10,549 bases of DNA from Chlamydomonas sphaeroides (GCA_001662425.1 BDDC01002079.1:1-10549); one strand, 5' to 3'; counted from the stretch's first letter, positions 1-9,188 are shown. Translations and numbers: made by a program. The notes: a model not told the origin generated them from the letters alone.

Positions 1-726
1 GTCGATCAGCAGGCCGCCGCAGCCGTGGTTGTAGGTCGAGTTGAGGAACTTGGACTGCGGGGACAGGGAGCAGGTATCGAGAGGGTCAGTGGTTCGGGGC
101 CAGGGACAGGGTCGAGAGGGGCAGGGGTCGAGGGGTTGAACTTGTTCCTGTGTGGTATCAACATGGCAGCGCCAGCAGGCAGGGCATAGCTCCAGCAGGA
201 GCAGCCCTCACGGCCCTCACACCCCCCTGGGGCCCTCGCAGCCCCCTCGCGCCCCTCCCGCCCTCACCTCGCCCGTGTCCAGGTCCAGGATGCCGGAGGT
301 GGGCTTGCTGCCGTAGCCTTGGGGGGGGGAAGGGGGAGGGGGAGGCAGGGGGAGGGAGGAAGGCAGGGTTTGTGTGTGATGAATGGTACGCACGGGCGTT
401 CCCGGCCACCCCCTGCAGAGCAGTCCGCCCCGCGTCCCAGCCCTCCGGCCCGGCCCACCCTCGACGGGGCTGTAGGCTCTCTCCAGAAAGTAATACTTGC
501 GGGTATTGGGCACATTGGCCTGACGGGGGCCGGGGAGGGAGGGAGGGGTGGGAGAGAGGGAGAGATAAAGAAGAGCCGCAGCGAAGGGAAAGCGAGTGTC
601 GCGGTCGACCGGATGCGTGCCGCCCCCGTCCCCCCCCCCCAGTCAGCACCTCACCAGCGCCAGGGCGATGTTGGGTGCCTTGTACGGCAGGGCCTTGAAG
701 AAGCCGGCGTTGGGTGGCTCGGGGAA
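1..726 (-). other. Start of a glyoxal/galactose oxidase-like (copper radical oxidase) domain, truncated by window edge
   Basis: Residues about 753-831, from the end of exon 3 and exons 4 to 6. After the PPSP rod the sequence becomes ordinary: NIALALANVPNTRKYYFLER, then TSGILDLDTGE, then a Tyr-Asn-His-Gly-Cys-Gly-Gly motif ending LLID. In glyoxal oxidases a first blade of this sort (a line about seeing or naming the file of a sample, a D..TG turn) is followed by a Cys near a ..DG.. turn that forms the Tyr-Cys cofactor; Cys825 would be that residue. The match is from memory of the family pattern, not an alignment, and the active-site Tyr and copper ligands lie outside the window. Confidence 0.45.
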
Positions 727-3711
727 GACGATGGAGGTTGGCGGCGGCGGCGAGGGCGGCTTGGGTGAGGGAGGCTTGGGGTTTGGGGGCGGAGGTGAGG
801 GCGGCTTCGGCGACGGCGGCGAAGGAGACTCCAGAATGGGCGGCTTGGATGAGGGCGGCTTGGATGGAGGAGGCGGCGAGGGCGAAGGAGGGTTTGAAGA
901 GGGCAGGTTTGGGGAAGCGGGTTTGGGCGAGGGCGGTGGCGGTGGCTGAGGAGACGCCAAAGCAGGAGGCTTGGGCAAGGGCGGCATGGGCGGAGGAGGT
1001 GGCGAGGGCGAAGGAGGCTTGGGGGAGGGCAGGTTTGGGGAATCGGGTTTGGGCGAGGGCGGTGGCTGTGGTGGAGGAGACGCCAAAGCTGGAGGCTTGA
1101 GCAAGGGCGGCATGGGCGGAGGAGGCGGCGATGGCGAAGGAGGCTTCAGGGAAGGCGGCTTGGGCGAGGGCGGTTTGGGCGAGGTCGGGGGTGGGGGCGA
1201 AGGAGACTCGGGCACGGGCGTCGCAGGAGACGGGGGCATAGGTGGGGACGCGGTGGGAGGCGTGGGCGGCTTGGGAGACGGAGGCTGCGAGGCTAGAGGT
1301 GATGGGGGCGGCGGCGGGGGCGACCCGGGCGAGGGCTCCGGTGGCGATGGGCTGGCCTCCGGGCCGACCACGGGGCTGGGCGGCTGCCGAGCTCCGTACA
1401 CCGGCGGCAGGGCTCCATACGGCGGCGCCCCGTACGGCGGTGCTCCGTATGGCGGTGCACTGCCGTGATAGGATCCGTAGGCAGGCGGAGAAGGCAGGGC
1501 CGCGCCGTAGTAGGGCGGCGGGTAGGCGGGCGGCGGCGCAGCGGGCCAGCCCGCGTCGCCGCAGTGGCGCTCTGGGGAGGGCATGCAATGAAGTCGTGGT
1601 CGTGGGGGGGCCTCGCATCCGCTCGCCTACTGAAACGCCCCTGCCCGGAGCACCCGTAGCACCCTGCTGGCCCACCCAGCAGCCCTCAGCATCCCCGCCT
1701 ACGGCGCTTTACCGGCCCCCCTCCAGGCCTCCTGCCTCACGCACCCTTGCTGCGGCGCTCACAGGCGCACCGCGCACCCCCAAACCCAACCAGCGCAGGC
1801 CCACGACCCCCCTCCTCCTGCTCCTGCAAGCGGTGCCTTCGGTCTTCCGCAGCCCCAGCCCCCTGAGGGCCCCAGCCACTCGCCCTCGCTGCGGCACATA
1901 GCGGCACCCCTGCCCTCCCCACGCACCCCTTACTCCCCCCCATCCCTGCCCTCCCGCCGCCGGCCCCCATCAACCACGCGCTCACCCGTGCTGCGGCACA
2001 CGAAGCGCACCGGCTGGCGGCAGCGCTGACCCTCCACGGTGCCCTCCCGGCTCATGACGCAGCAGAGGCGCTGCTGGGGGTGGGCGTGGGGGTCGCAGCG
2101 GCCGCCCAGCCAGCAGCTGAAGGCGTTGCCCGCGCAGAGCGCCAGCAGCATGGCTGCGGTTGTGACAGGGGGCACCGGGGGCGGGGGGGCAGGCGGCGGC
2201 GTATGCATCATCAGGGGCGGGCAGGAGGGGGAGCAGCGGCAGGGGAGGCAAGAGATGAGCGAGATGTGAGAGAGCCTGGGGACATGTATGTCTGAGGGCG
2301 TAGTCTAAGCAGAGGCAGGGGGAGGCAGGGAGTTAGCCGGGCCCATGGCGGCCGCACACACATGCCCCACGACGGCGCAACACCGCGCACGCCGCAGCCC
2401 CCGGTGCTCGGTGCGCGTGTGCCGCTGAGAGGCGCCAGGCGCCGCACCGAATCGACCCTTGGACGCACCCTTGGACGCCGGCTCGTGGTGGGGGGCCAGC
2501 TCCCCGCCCCGCGCCTCGCAGGCCGCCGCCGCGCCGTCCCAGTCGGGCATGCAGTCGGCGCCTATGTCGTACAGCGTGTACGCACGGCAGTCGTGTGGAC
2601 TGTAACTGGTGGCGGTATTGTACGGATAGGTGGCGGCCGAGTCGCAGAACTTGGCGGCGGGCGGCGGGTGGCGGCGGCGGCGGCGCGGCGGCGACGGGGA
2701 GCTCCGGCGGCCGCTGTCATTGCTGGTGCGGCGCGGGGCCGGCGGCTTAGTCCGCTGGGTTGGGGATGGCGGCTGCTTGTAGCCGCCACCATCGTCGTAA
2801 TCGTTGTCTCCGTTCTCATCGTTTGATTGGGGCGGCCGCGACGCGTTCAAGAGGCGAGGCGGGGGCGGCGGCGGCTTGTCGCCGCCACCACTACCATCAG
2901 CAGCACCTCCACCCCCGTCATCGCTGCCCTTGCACTGGACCTCATCGGTCCGCCAGTCGCACAAGTGCAGCCGCGGGTTGTACCTCAGGCCGCCGGGGCA
3001 GGGCACAAGCAGCGTGTGGTCCAGGGCGCACGCGATGAAGGAGCCGCAGGAGGGGTCGCAGGGGTTGGGGTACAGCCCGCTGCGGCGGCCGTGGCACCAG
3101 TCGCTGGGCGGGCAGGCTGGCGGCGCGGGCGGCTGGCGCCGGTGACCGCCGGCGCCGTCGTCATAATCACGGTCGTCGCCGTGATCGTTGTGGTCGTCGC
3201 CGCGGTGGTCGTCTGGGGGGCTGGGACTTGGGTTCATGGGGCTGGGAGGCAGCGGGCTGCGCGGTTGGGGGCCGTTACGCGAGCTGGAAGCCTCCTGCTG
3301 GCCCGAGTCCAGCTCCCGAACCTCGTCCTCGCCCTCATCGCCATCGCCATCGTCACTGCCCCAGTCGTCGCCGTCGTCATCAGACAGCAAGGCGCGTCCG
3401 CTCAAGCCCACCGCCTCCGCTGCCGCCGCCAGCGCGGCTGCGGCGTCGCCGCCGTCATCCGCCGCCGCGACGGCCTCCGCCAGGCGGCCCCGCAGCTGCA
3501 GCCGCCAGTCAACGCCCGCCGCCGCCAGCAGGTCAGCGCCAGCGTGCGGGCCCCCCGCATCCGTGGGCCTGGGGCCGGCGGCCGCGGCCAGCAGCAGCAA
3601 CAGCAGCAGCAGGGTGCAGGGCAGAGCGGTGGCCCAGCGCACAGGCAGCCGGGTCGCTGCCGCGCTGCCATGCTCGCTGCGACGCCGTGAGCGCGCCGTA
3701 GCGTCGCACAT
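1..3711 (-). CDS. Secreted modular protein: chitin-binding + C-type lectin-like + PPSP rod + glyoxal-oxidase-like domain (3' end outside window)
   Basis: Six exons joined in frame: 3711-2469, 2153-1986, 1571-655, 519-459, 317-268, 54-1; at least 831 residues, no stop before the window edge. Donors are GTGCGT, GTGAGC, GTGAGG, GTGGGC and GTGAGG; acceptors are CAG except AAG before exon 5; phases agree at every junction. The ATG at 3711 was chosen because a basic n-region (about 1-27) and a Leu8-Ala4 core (34-45) follow it, as in a signal peptide; the frame stays open upstream to 4197. Order of parts: acidic stretch 111-132, Asp/His-rich stretch 167-187, chitin-binding type 2 domain 200-260, C-type-lectin-like domain 354-470, Pro/Ser-rich rod about 480-750, then from about 753 a segment resembling the start of copper radical oxidases (RKYYFLERAY, later NHGCGGLLID). 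Inferred role: a wall or extracellular-matrix protein that binds glycans and oxidises aldehydes or sugars to make hydrogen peroxide. Modules before 753 are fairly secure; the oxidase call is moderate because only about 80 residues are visible. Confidence 0.72.
727..1541 (-). other. Pro/Ser-rich (PPSP) rod domain, likely O-glycosylated hydroxyproline-rich
   Basis: Most of exon 3. It opens with Pro/Tyr/Gly-rich sequence including three APPYG units (about 1408-1460), then becomes nearly pure Pro, Ser and Lys with SPPPP, SPKPP and PPSP motifs. In volvocine algae such rods are typical of pherophorins, gametolysins and wall glycoproteins, where prolines are hydroxylated and glycosylated to form a stiff spacer. 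Here it would hold the N-terminal binding modules away from the C-terminal oxidase-like domain. Confidence 0.85.
847..1098 (-). repeat. 126-bp tandem duplication inside the PPSP exon
   Basis: Two units, 1098-973 and 972-847, each coding 42 residues starting KPPALASP, with PNLPS in the middle and PSPSPPPP near the end. A partial third copy (KPPSPSPPPPPMPP) lies just upstream of the first unit. The unit keeps the reading frame, so copy number could vary without breaking the protein. Confidence 0.8.
1986..2652 (-). other. C-type-lectin-like domain split by an intron
   Basis: Residues 354-470 of the modular protein, from the end of exon 1 (to 2469) and all of exon 2 (2153-1986). Seen: AYTLY, DWDGAAAACEARGGELAP (the W..A...C...GG.LA core of the fold), then across the splice CWLGG and a closing RCRQPVRFVCR, matching the usual C....FVC ending. 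The intron 2468-2154 (315 bp) interrupts the domain in phase 1. A clear EPN or QPD calcium/sugar motif is not obvious, so sugar binding is unproven and the region may be lectin-like in fold only. Confidence 0.68.
2932..3114 (-). other. Chitin-binding type 2 (CBM14/peritrophin-A-like) domain
   Basis: Residues 200-260 of the modular protein. Cysteines lie at 200, 206, 218, 222, 228, 238, 251 and 260. The hallmark elements are in order: GLYPNP before the Cys cluster, SFIAC, then CPGGLRYNP, LCDW and a last Cys (VQC). This is the family pattern C..GLYPNP..C..F..C....CP.GL.YNP....CDW...C. Two cysteines more than the canonical six suggest an extra disulfide. Known members bind chitin or related beta-1,4 glycans; the ligand in an alga is unknown. 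Confidence 0.75.
3574..3711 (-). other. Predicted signal peptide / secretion leader
   Basis: Residues 1-46 of the modular protein. A basic, Arg-rich n-region (SRRRSE near 8-13, RLPVRW at 21-26) is followed by ALPCT, eight Leu and four Ala, then Gly-Pro. This looks like a signal peptide with a long n-region, cleaved near the AAAAG site; a signal anchor cannot be excluded. Secretion fits the Cys-rich and PPSP modules that follow. Confidence 0.65.
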
Positions 3712-4212
3712 AGCGCGGCGGTGGGCGGCGGCTGGCGTGTCAAGCGTAGCTGGGCGGGCGCGGCTCAGCAGCAGCAGTGGCGGGCAGGTGGCGGCCCCGG
3801 TGCGACAGCGTACGTAGCACAGAGGCGTACCCCTCCAAGGTGCGGGGAGGTGTGCGGGGAGGGCGCGGCGCTGGGGGCCGCTGGGCGGTAGGTGGCAGTG
3901 CGGTGCGGCACATGTGCAGCTGTCGCGGCAGGGCAGCATTGGAATGGGCCGCGCGGGATGCGGGCGTGGGTTGGAGGCGAAGCGCGCGAAGGCGTCTCCA
4001 AGCGAGGCAGCAGGCGGCGCTGGCGGCCTGCAGGGTCCGCGAACGTCCAGGCCTGCATTGACGCGGTGCCGGCGTTGGGCGCAGCTGCGTAACGGGCACA
4101 GTGAGGAAGCGGCGCCCGGCAACGGCCCCTCCCAGGACGCATACGCAGCTACGTCCCCCACGCACGAACGCTCTCTAAAGAAAGGAGCGAGGGCCAATGA
4201 CGGGAGCCGCGG

Positions 4213-4237
4213 TTGCTACATGCTGCATATGTAGCAA
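4213..4237. repeat. Inverted repeat, 9-bp perfect arms, 7-nt spacer
   Basis: TTGCTACAT at 4213-4221 pairs exactly with ATGTAGCAA at 4229-4237; the spacer is GCTGCAT. It is an AT-richer island in very GC-rich DNA, about 500 bp upstream of the modular gene's ATG. It could be a dimeric factor site or a small hairpin; nothing in the sequence decides. Confidence 0.7.
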
Positions 4238-4485
4238 GCGCCAGCGCGCCGCAAACGAGGTAACTGCCCGCCGAGCGAGCGCCACAGCACCGGAAAACCC
4301 CGGTTCTCGCCGCTAGCTGCTATCCAGGCGCCGCCCTACACGGCATCGCCCCCCAATGCGAGGGGCGCACCGGTGAGGGCGCCATTATTGCCGCTGCCTC
4401 CCCGCCGCCGTCGCCACGCCGGGGCCCGCACAGCGACGCCCGACCCAGCGGCGGCGCGGCAGCCATGCGCGGGGTTCACGCCGCC

Positions 4486-4505
4486 ACGCCACGCCACGCC
4501 ACGCC
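4486..4505. repeat. (ACGCC)4 microsatellite
   Basis: Four exact ACGCC units in the intergenic region, with degenerate C/A/G-rich flanks. A simple repeat with no evident function. Confidence 0.8.
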
Positions 4506-5078
4506 GCACACCAAAACACGCAAGCACACGGAGCATAAAGCCAATCAGACGAAACGCGCAAAACCTGGATACGCAAGCCCACCACCGCAGCGCCACCACC
4601 ACGGCCCCCGGCGCGCACCGCCCTCGCGGCGCTGCGCCTCCACCGTACGGCCGGGGCCATCAAGACACCACCGCCCAACACCACACGCGAGCCGCCCAGA
4701 CACCTGCAGCAATGCTGCCGACCCACCCGGACCCCTGCCTCACCGGACCCCGCGTGCAAGCGACTAGCCTGTGACGCCGCCGCTGCCGCTGCACTGTGTG
4801 GGGTGCGCAACCCCCGCCAAAACGGCCGCGCTCCTGAGACGCGCCACCTGCCGCCTGCTATCGATACGCCAGCCCACACACCTGCTGTCCTGGCCTGCCA
4901 CCCAACACACCCACCTTCCGTTTGCACCTCGCGGACTCGCAGACTCGCCGAAGCACGCGGCCAATGTCCGGCCTACCGCAGCCCCCTCCCAGCCAGTGTT
5001 AGCCTAGCCAGCCTAGCAGCAGCAGAGCGCCGCCCCTCTCCATCCGCCTCCGCCCCAGCCCGCCCCCTTCCCGGCCGC

Positions 5079-8000
5079 CTACTGCCAGTTGTCGCCCGCC
5101 ACGCGGCGGTTGTAGGCGTTCGAGGGTGCCAGCTTGGCCAGCGTGTCTGTGCCTGCAAGGCGGTGGCACGGGGGAGGGGTCGGCGGGAGAAGGGGTTAGG
5201 CACGGGGGACAGATTGGGAGGGGCCAGGAACGGAGCGGTTGGGGTGAGGCACGCGTGCCGTCTGCGCCAGCGTGTCCGTGGCCAACAATTCGCAGGAGTG
5301 CCGAGGTGGGGAGGGTATGCGGCACGCGGTGAAGGGCTGTACTGAAACCGCGACGGCGGCAGACCCGCCCCGCCCTGCCCCCATCCGCACGCGTCTCTCC
5401 CCGCCCGGCGACCTCCGCACCCTCGGCGGTGCGCGCGGCCGTGTCCGAGTAGTGCCTCAGCCATGCTCCCTTGTAGTCCTGCTGAGGGCGGATGATCTTG
5501 GTGTCGGGGTCCGCCAGGCTCTCGCGCCAGTGCGCGCAGTAACCCACGATGCTGCAGAGACGCAGGGAGGGCGGGGGAGCGCGAAGTCAGGTCCAAGGTT
5601 GGGTTGGTGTACATGTACTTGAGGACGAGGCCCAGAATCAACTGTGGCCGAAGCAACCTGCCGAGGGGAGCGAGGGGCCCGGGGCAGGGCAGCAGAGAGC
5701 CCCGACGCAGCCCCACGCCTCTTTCTTCCTCGCACGCCTCTTCCTTCCTCGGGCGGCAGCCTGCTCACCGCGGGATGGCGAAGAGCACGGTGAAGAATTG
5801 CGGCGGGAAGCCCAGCGCGCGGTAGACGAGGCCCGAATAGAAGTCGACGTTGGGGTAGAGCTTGCGGGACACAAAGTACTCGTCCGACAGCGCGGCGTTC
5901 TGAGGGGGAGAGCAAGGGGCAGCAGGCGGGAGGCGGGTCAGGCGAGCTGGTGACGCGGTAGGTTGCGGGGGCGGGGGATGCGCCAGCCACAGCCCCGTTC
6001 GCCCGACCCGCCTGCGCCACAGCTGCATCCTTATGCAGGCGAGCACGGGGCTCCGCCGGCACTCAGCGGCGCGGACATGCACGAACTGCATTCGCGTGCC
6101 TTGTGCGCAAGCATCCACGCAACCATGCTGCAAGCGTGCGAGCGCTGGCCACCGGCGCCTGCCTGCCTGGTTGCCTGCCTCACGCGGCCGCACCTGCAGC
6201 GCCACGGCCACCTCGATCATGGGGTCGTGGCCCACCAGCGGGAATACCTCCCGCTCCGCCACCTCCTTGATGATCTTTGCGCGCGGGTCAAAGTTGCGGT
6301 ACACCCGGTGGCCGAAGCCAAACAGCTTCTCCTTCTTGGCCTTGACGCCCGCGATGAAGGCCGGGATGGCCTCCACCTGGGATGGGGGGGTGAGGGTGGG
6401 GTTGGGCAAGGCGTCGGGCAACAGCACAGCACACAAGTCCCAGAGTGCCAAAGCGCAGCCTGCCCTATGCTGCAGCATCCACCTTGGCACGAACCCTCAC
6501 CGCACGCCCTCACCACGAACCTCCCACCCCCTGCCATCCCCCGCCCCGCCCCCACCGTGCCGATGCGCGCCAGCATGCGCAGCACCGCCTCGTTGGCGCC
6601 GCCGTGCAGCGGGCCGTACAGCGCGCCCACCGCGCCCGCCACCGCCGTGTACACGTCAACCCCCGACGAGGCGAGGTGGCGCACTGCGGCGGTGCTGCAG
6701 TTCATCTCGTGCTCCGCGTGCAGGATGAACATGATGTCCTGGCGGCAAGGAGGGGGAGGGGAGGGGAGGAGGGGGGGCGAGGGGGGGAAGGGGAGGAGGG
6801 GTCTCGGCGCTAGGGAGTGCACACCACGAGTGCACGCAGCTTCGCACGCCCTGCGTGGCAGGCGCGGGGCCGGCCGGCGGGCACGCCGCCGCGAGCCCGC
6901 GTTCCTGGTCTGCCCCACGTCTGGGGGCCCCTTGCCCTTGCCCTTGCCCTGCCCACGGACCCGGGCCCCAGGGGCCGTGCGTGCTCAAGCAGCGGTCCAG
7001 CCCCGCTCACCAGCGCCCGCGCCAGCCGCGGGTTGGGCCGGTAGTTGGGGTTGTAGCCGCCGTCCAGCATGAACATAAAGTTCTCGCTGTAGTCCAGCTT
7101 CTGCGGGGCGGGCAGGTGGTGGAGGCGCAGGCAGAGGGCAGGTAAGGCGGCCACAGACGCCGCAGCAGCGGGCGCCGCCACTGCGCAGCCCAGGCGCAGG
7201 CGCCCCAGGCCCCCGGCACGCTCCGGCCCACAGCGCTCGGGCACCCAGGGCGGCTCCGAAAGTTCCCCACCGCCGGCCAACACCGCCAAGCACCAGAGCA
7301 GCGGGCGGACCCGGCATCCCAAGCTCGTTGCAATGCTGACGTGGGCGGTAGCCCTACCCTGACCCACCGCCTGCAGCCCACCGCCTGCACCCCACTTCGC
7401 CGCCTGCCGGCCCCACCTGGTTGGGCGGCGCGGCGCTGCGGCCGGTGGACTTGTGGTAGGCCAGCGCGGCAATGGTGGGCACCTGGCGGCGGCAGGGGGC
7501 AGCGAGGGAGCAGGCATGGGACGCGGGCGCTTGTGCCGCATGCTGTCCTGACCTCTCCCCGGCTCCGCGCCGGGACCTGCGCCTCCCCCAGTCTTCCCCT
7601 CCACCCTTTCCCCCCTCCCGCCGCCCCCTCCCCCCCTCTGCTCCCCACCTTGCCGAGCAGCCGCACGATCTGCTTGTCCTGCATCTCGCGGCTCTTATAC
7701 ACATTCTGACCGGCCAGCGCGGGGTTCTGGGTTGGGCAGGGCAGAAGGAAGGGGTTCAAACAGCACGGCAGCAGACGAGCAGAGGTCAGCCCGTAGAAGG
7801 GATCGCAGGGGGGGCATCGCAGGAGGCCTCGACGGACTTGAAGAGTCGCTTGCCTGTCCCGCATTCCTTATGCCCTTCCACAGTGGCACTCACCTCGGGC
7901 CATTACCCCGCCCCTTTCCCCGGGCGCCCGTCCTCACCGCCTCGGGGTGCAGCGTGGACAGCGCGCAGATGCCCGTCATGAGCACCCCCATGGGGTGGGC

Positions 8001-9188
8001 GTCGTGCGGCATGGCGTTGATGACCGACACCACCTCGGTGGGCAGCGCAGAGTGGCGCATGACGGCCTGGGGGGGGGAGTGGGGAGGGTGCCGGGGCGGA
8101 GGGGTGGGAGGGTGTGTGTGCCGTGGAGCAGGGGCAGGGTCACGAGGGCAGGGGAGGGGCGGGGCACAGCAGAGGCAGCGCAAGGCGGGAGCGGGCTAGG
8201 GCTTCGGCTTGGGTTGACTAAGGCTTGGCCCGGGGGCGAAGGCTGTGGCTGGCTGAGCGTGATCGGCAGAGCAATCTGTGACCGCGGCAGGCGCTTGCGG
8301 GGCCAGCGGCGGGACAGCAAACCCATTCGTGCTGTGGTCGCCGTCATGCTGTAGGGCCCAAACCCAAGAACCCAAGCTGCTCTGGCCTGCCTTGCTACCA
8401 TGGCGGTGCCCTTCCCCCAATAGCCGTTAGCTGGCCAGCGTGCTTGGTGGGGGCGCTGGGCGGGACTGTGTTGCGCGGCACGCCACGGCTGCACGGCACG
8501 CTCAGCACGCCGTACCTCGCGGAAGGTGGCCAGCTGCGAGGTGGTGGGAAGGCTGCCGAACAGCACCAGATATGCGGTCTCCATCATGTTGCTGTGCGCT
8601 GCGAGCTCTTCGATGGGGTAGCCGCGGTAGCGCAGAATGCCCTTGTCGCCATCGATGTACGAGATGCGCGAGATAACGGCCGCCGTGTTCGTGTAGCTGC
8701 GGCACATGAGTCCACGCGTGAGGGCAGCGACCGGTCAACTGGGGCCATTCGCCCCGTCAGGTGGGGCCGTTGCTTGCCGGTTCGGCACGTGTGTGGCGAC
8801 CGGCGGGGTTGACCCTAGCTCTTCCGGTACTGACCCAGGGTCGTATGTACGCAGGCCAACGCCGTCGCCACCAGCCTTGATTTGCTTCAGGGCCTGGGCG
8901 TTGATGGTGCCGCCCTCGGAGACTTCAAGCTGTAAGGTCGGGACCGTTATGTCAATCGCTGACGCCGATGTAATCGTTGACGGCGCAAACCGTGGTGCAG
9001 CAGCTCACCGTGTACTTCTTGCCAGTGCGGTTGTCCACGACGGTGAGCGTGCCGCGACCGCCACCGGGAGCGGGGCGCTGCTCCTCCTCAGCGCTGGTGT
9101 CGTTGCGCGCGAGCGGGTCTTCACCAGCTCCAGCCAGCTGCCGGGCCAGAACGGCCAGGCGACTCTGCGCAAGGTTTGCTGAGGCCAT
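5079..9188 (-). CDS. CIS2: Citrate synthase, peroxisomal/glyoxysomal (PTS2-bearing), complete
   Basis: Condenses acetyl-CoA and oxaloacetate to citrate; the peroxisomal form serves the glyoxylate cycle and fatty-acid breakdown. Twelve exons in frame: 9188-9009, 8929-8835, 8696-8516, 8066-7938, 7726-7649, 7482-7417, 7100-7011, 6738-6556, 6376-6194, 5899-5769, 5551-5421, 5152-5079 (TAG); 1521 nt, 506 residues, near the length of plant peroxisomal enzymes. Family landmarks: ISYIDGDKGILRYRGYPIEELA (105-125 region), PHDAHPMGVLMTG, HAEHEMN with oxaloacetate-binding His283, GPLHGGANE with catalytic His318, GFGHRVY with catalytic His357, NVDFYSG with catalytic Asp414, and DPDTKIIRPQQ near the C-terminus. 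A PTS2 lies at residues 10-18. Introns are 79 to 449 bp; all follow GT-AG, and intron 2 has the less usual donor GTCAGT. The exon 11/12 junction (donor GTGCGG at 5420) is the least certain. The start is the first Met, directly before the targeting signal. Confidence 0.95.
9135..9161 (-). other. PTS2 peroxisome-targeting nonapeptide of citrate synthase
   Basis: Residues 10-18 read RLAVLARQL, a full match to the PTS2 pattern R-L-x5-(H/Q)-L. Plant peroxisomal citrate synthases carry the same type of signal near the N-terminus, recognised by PEX7 in known systems. It separates this enzyme from the mitochondrial isoform. No C-terminal SKL-type signal is present (the protein ends DNWQ). Confidence 0.88.

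Larger units (their letters stand above)
3712..5078. other. Intergenic region between citrate synthase and the modular oxidase gene
   Basis: About 1.37 kb with no gene I can support. On the minus strand it should contain the 3' UTR of citrate synthase (right part) and the promoter and 5' UTR of the modular protein (left part). The plus strand is rich in C and A between about 4480 and 4960, so a minus-strand transcript would be G/T-rich, as many chlorophyte 3' UTRs are. I did not find the algal polyadenylation signal TGTAA on the minus strand here, nor a TATA box. It holds the palindrome at 4213-4237 and the ACGCC repeat at 4486-4505. Open frames in it are low-complexity and unlike any protein I know. 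Confidence 0.6.

Noticed and set aside
1..54. Papain-type cysteine protease reading of NHGCGG
   Set aside because: The papain motif is NxGCxGG with preceding conserved Cys and Gln segments, which are missing; the upstream exons fit an oxidase blade better.
596..1468. Gly-rich plus-strand frames (GEGGLGEGG type)
   Set aside because: Exact antisense of the Pro/Ser rod; Gly-rich frames are expected opposite proline codons in GC-rich DNA.
158..1675. Long 505-codon minus-strand frame, Ala/Ser-rich with repeated AALAQAS-type units
   Set aside because: It overlaps the PPSP exon in another frame; its periodicity comes from the same repeat, and it ignores the introns that join the recognised modules.
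3712..4197. N-terminal extension of the modular protein to an upstream in-frame Met
   Set aside because: The extension is Cys/Pro/Arg-rich without known features and would bury the signal peptide; the Met at 3711 is followed directly by a secretion leader.
4385..4927. 180-codon minus-strand frame in the intergenic region
   Set aside because: Low complexity, Trp/Gly/Arg/Ala-rich, no recognisable motif, lies in likely 3' UTR/promoter DNA.
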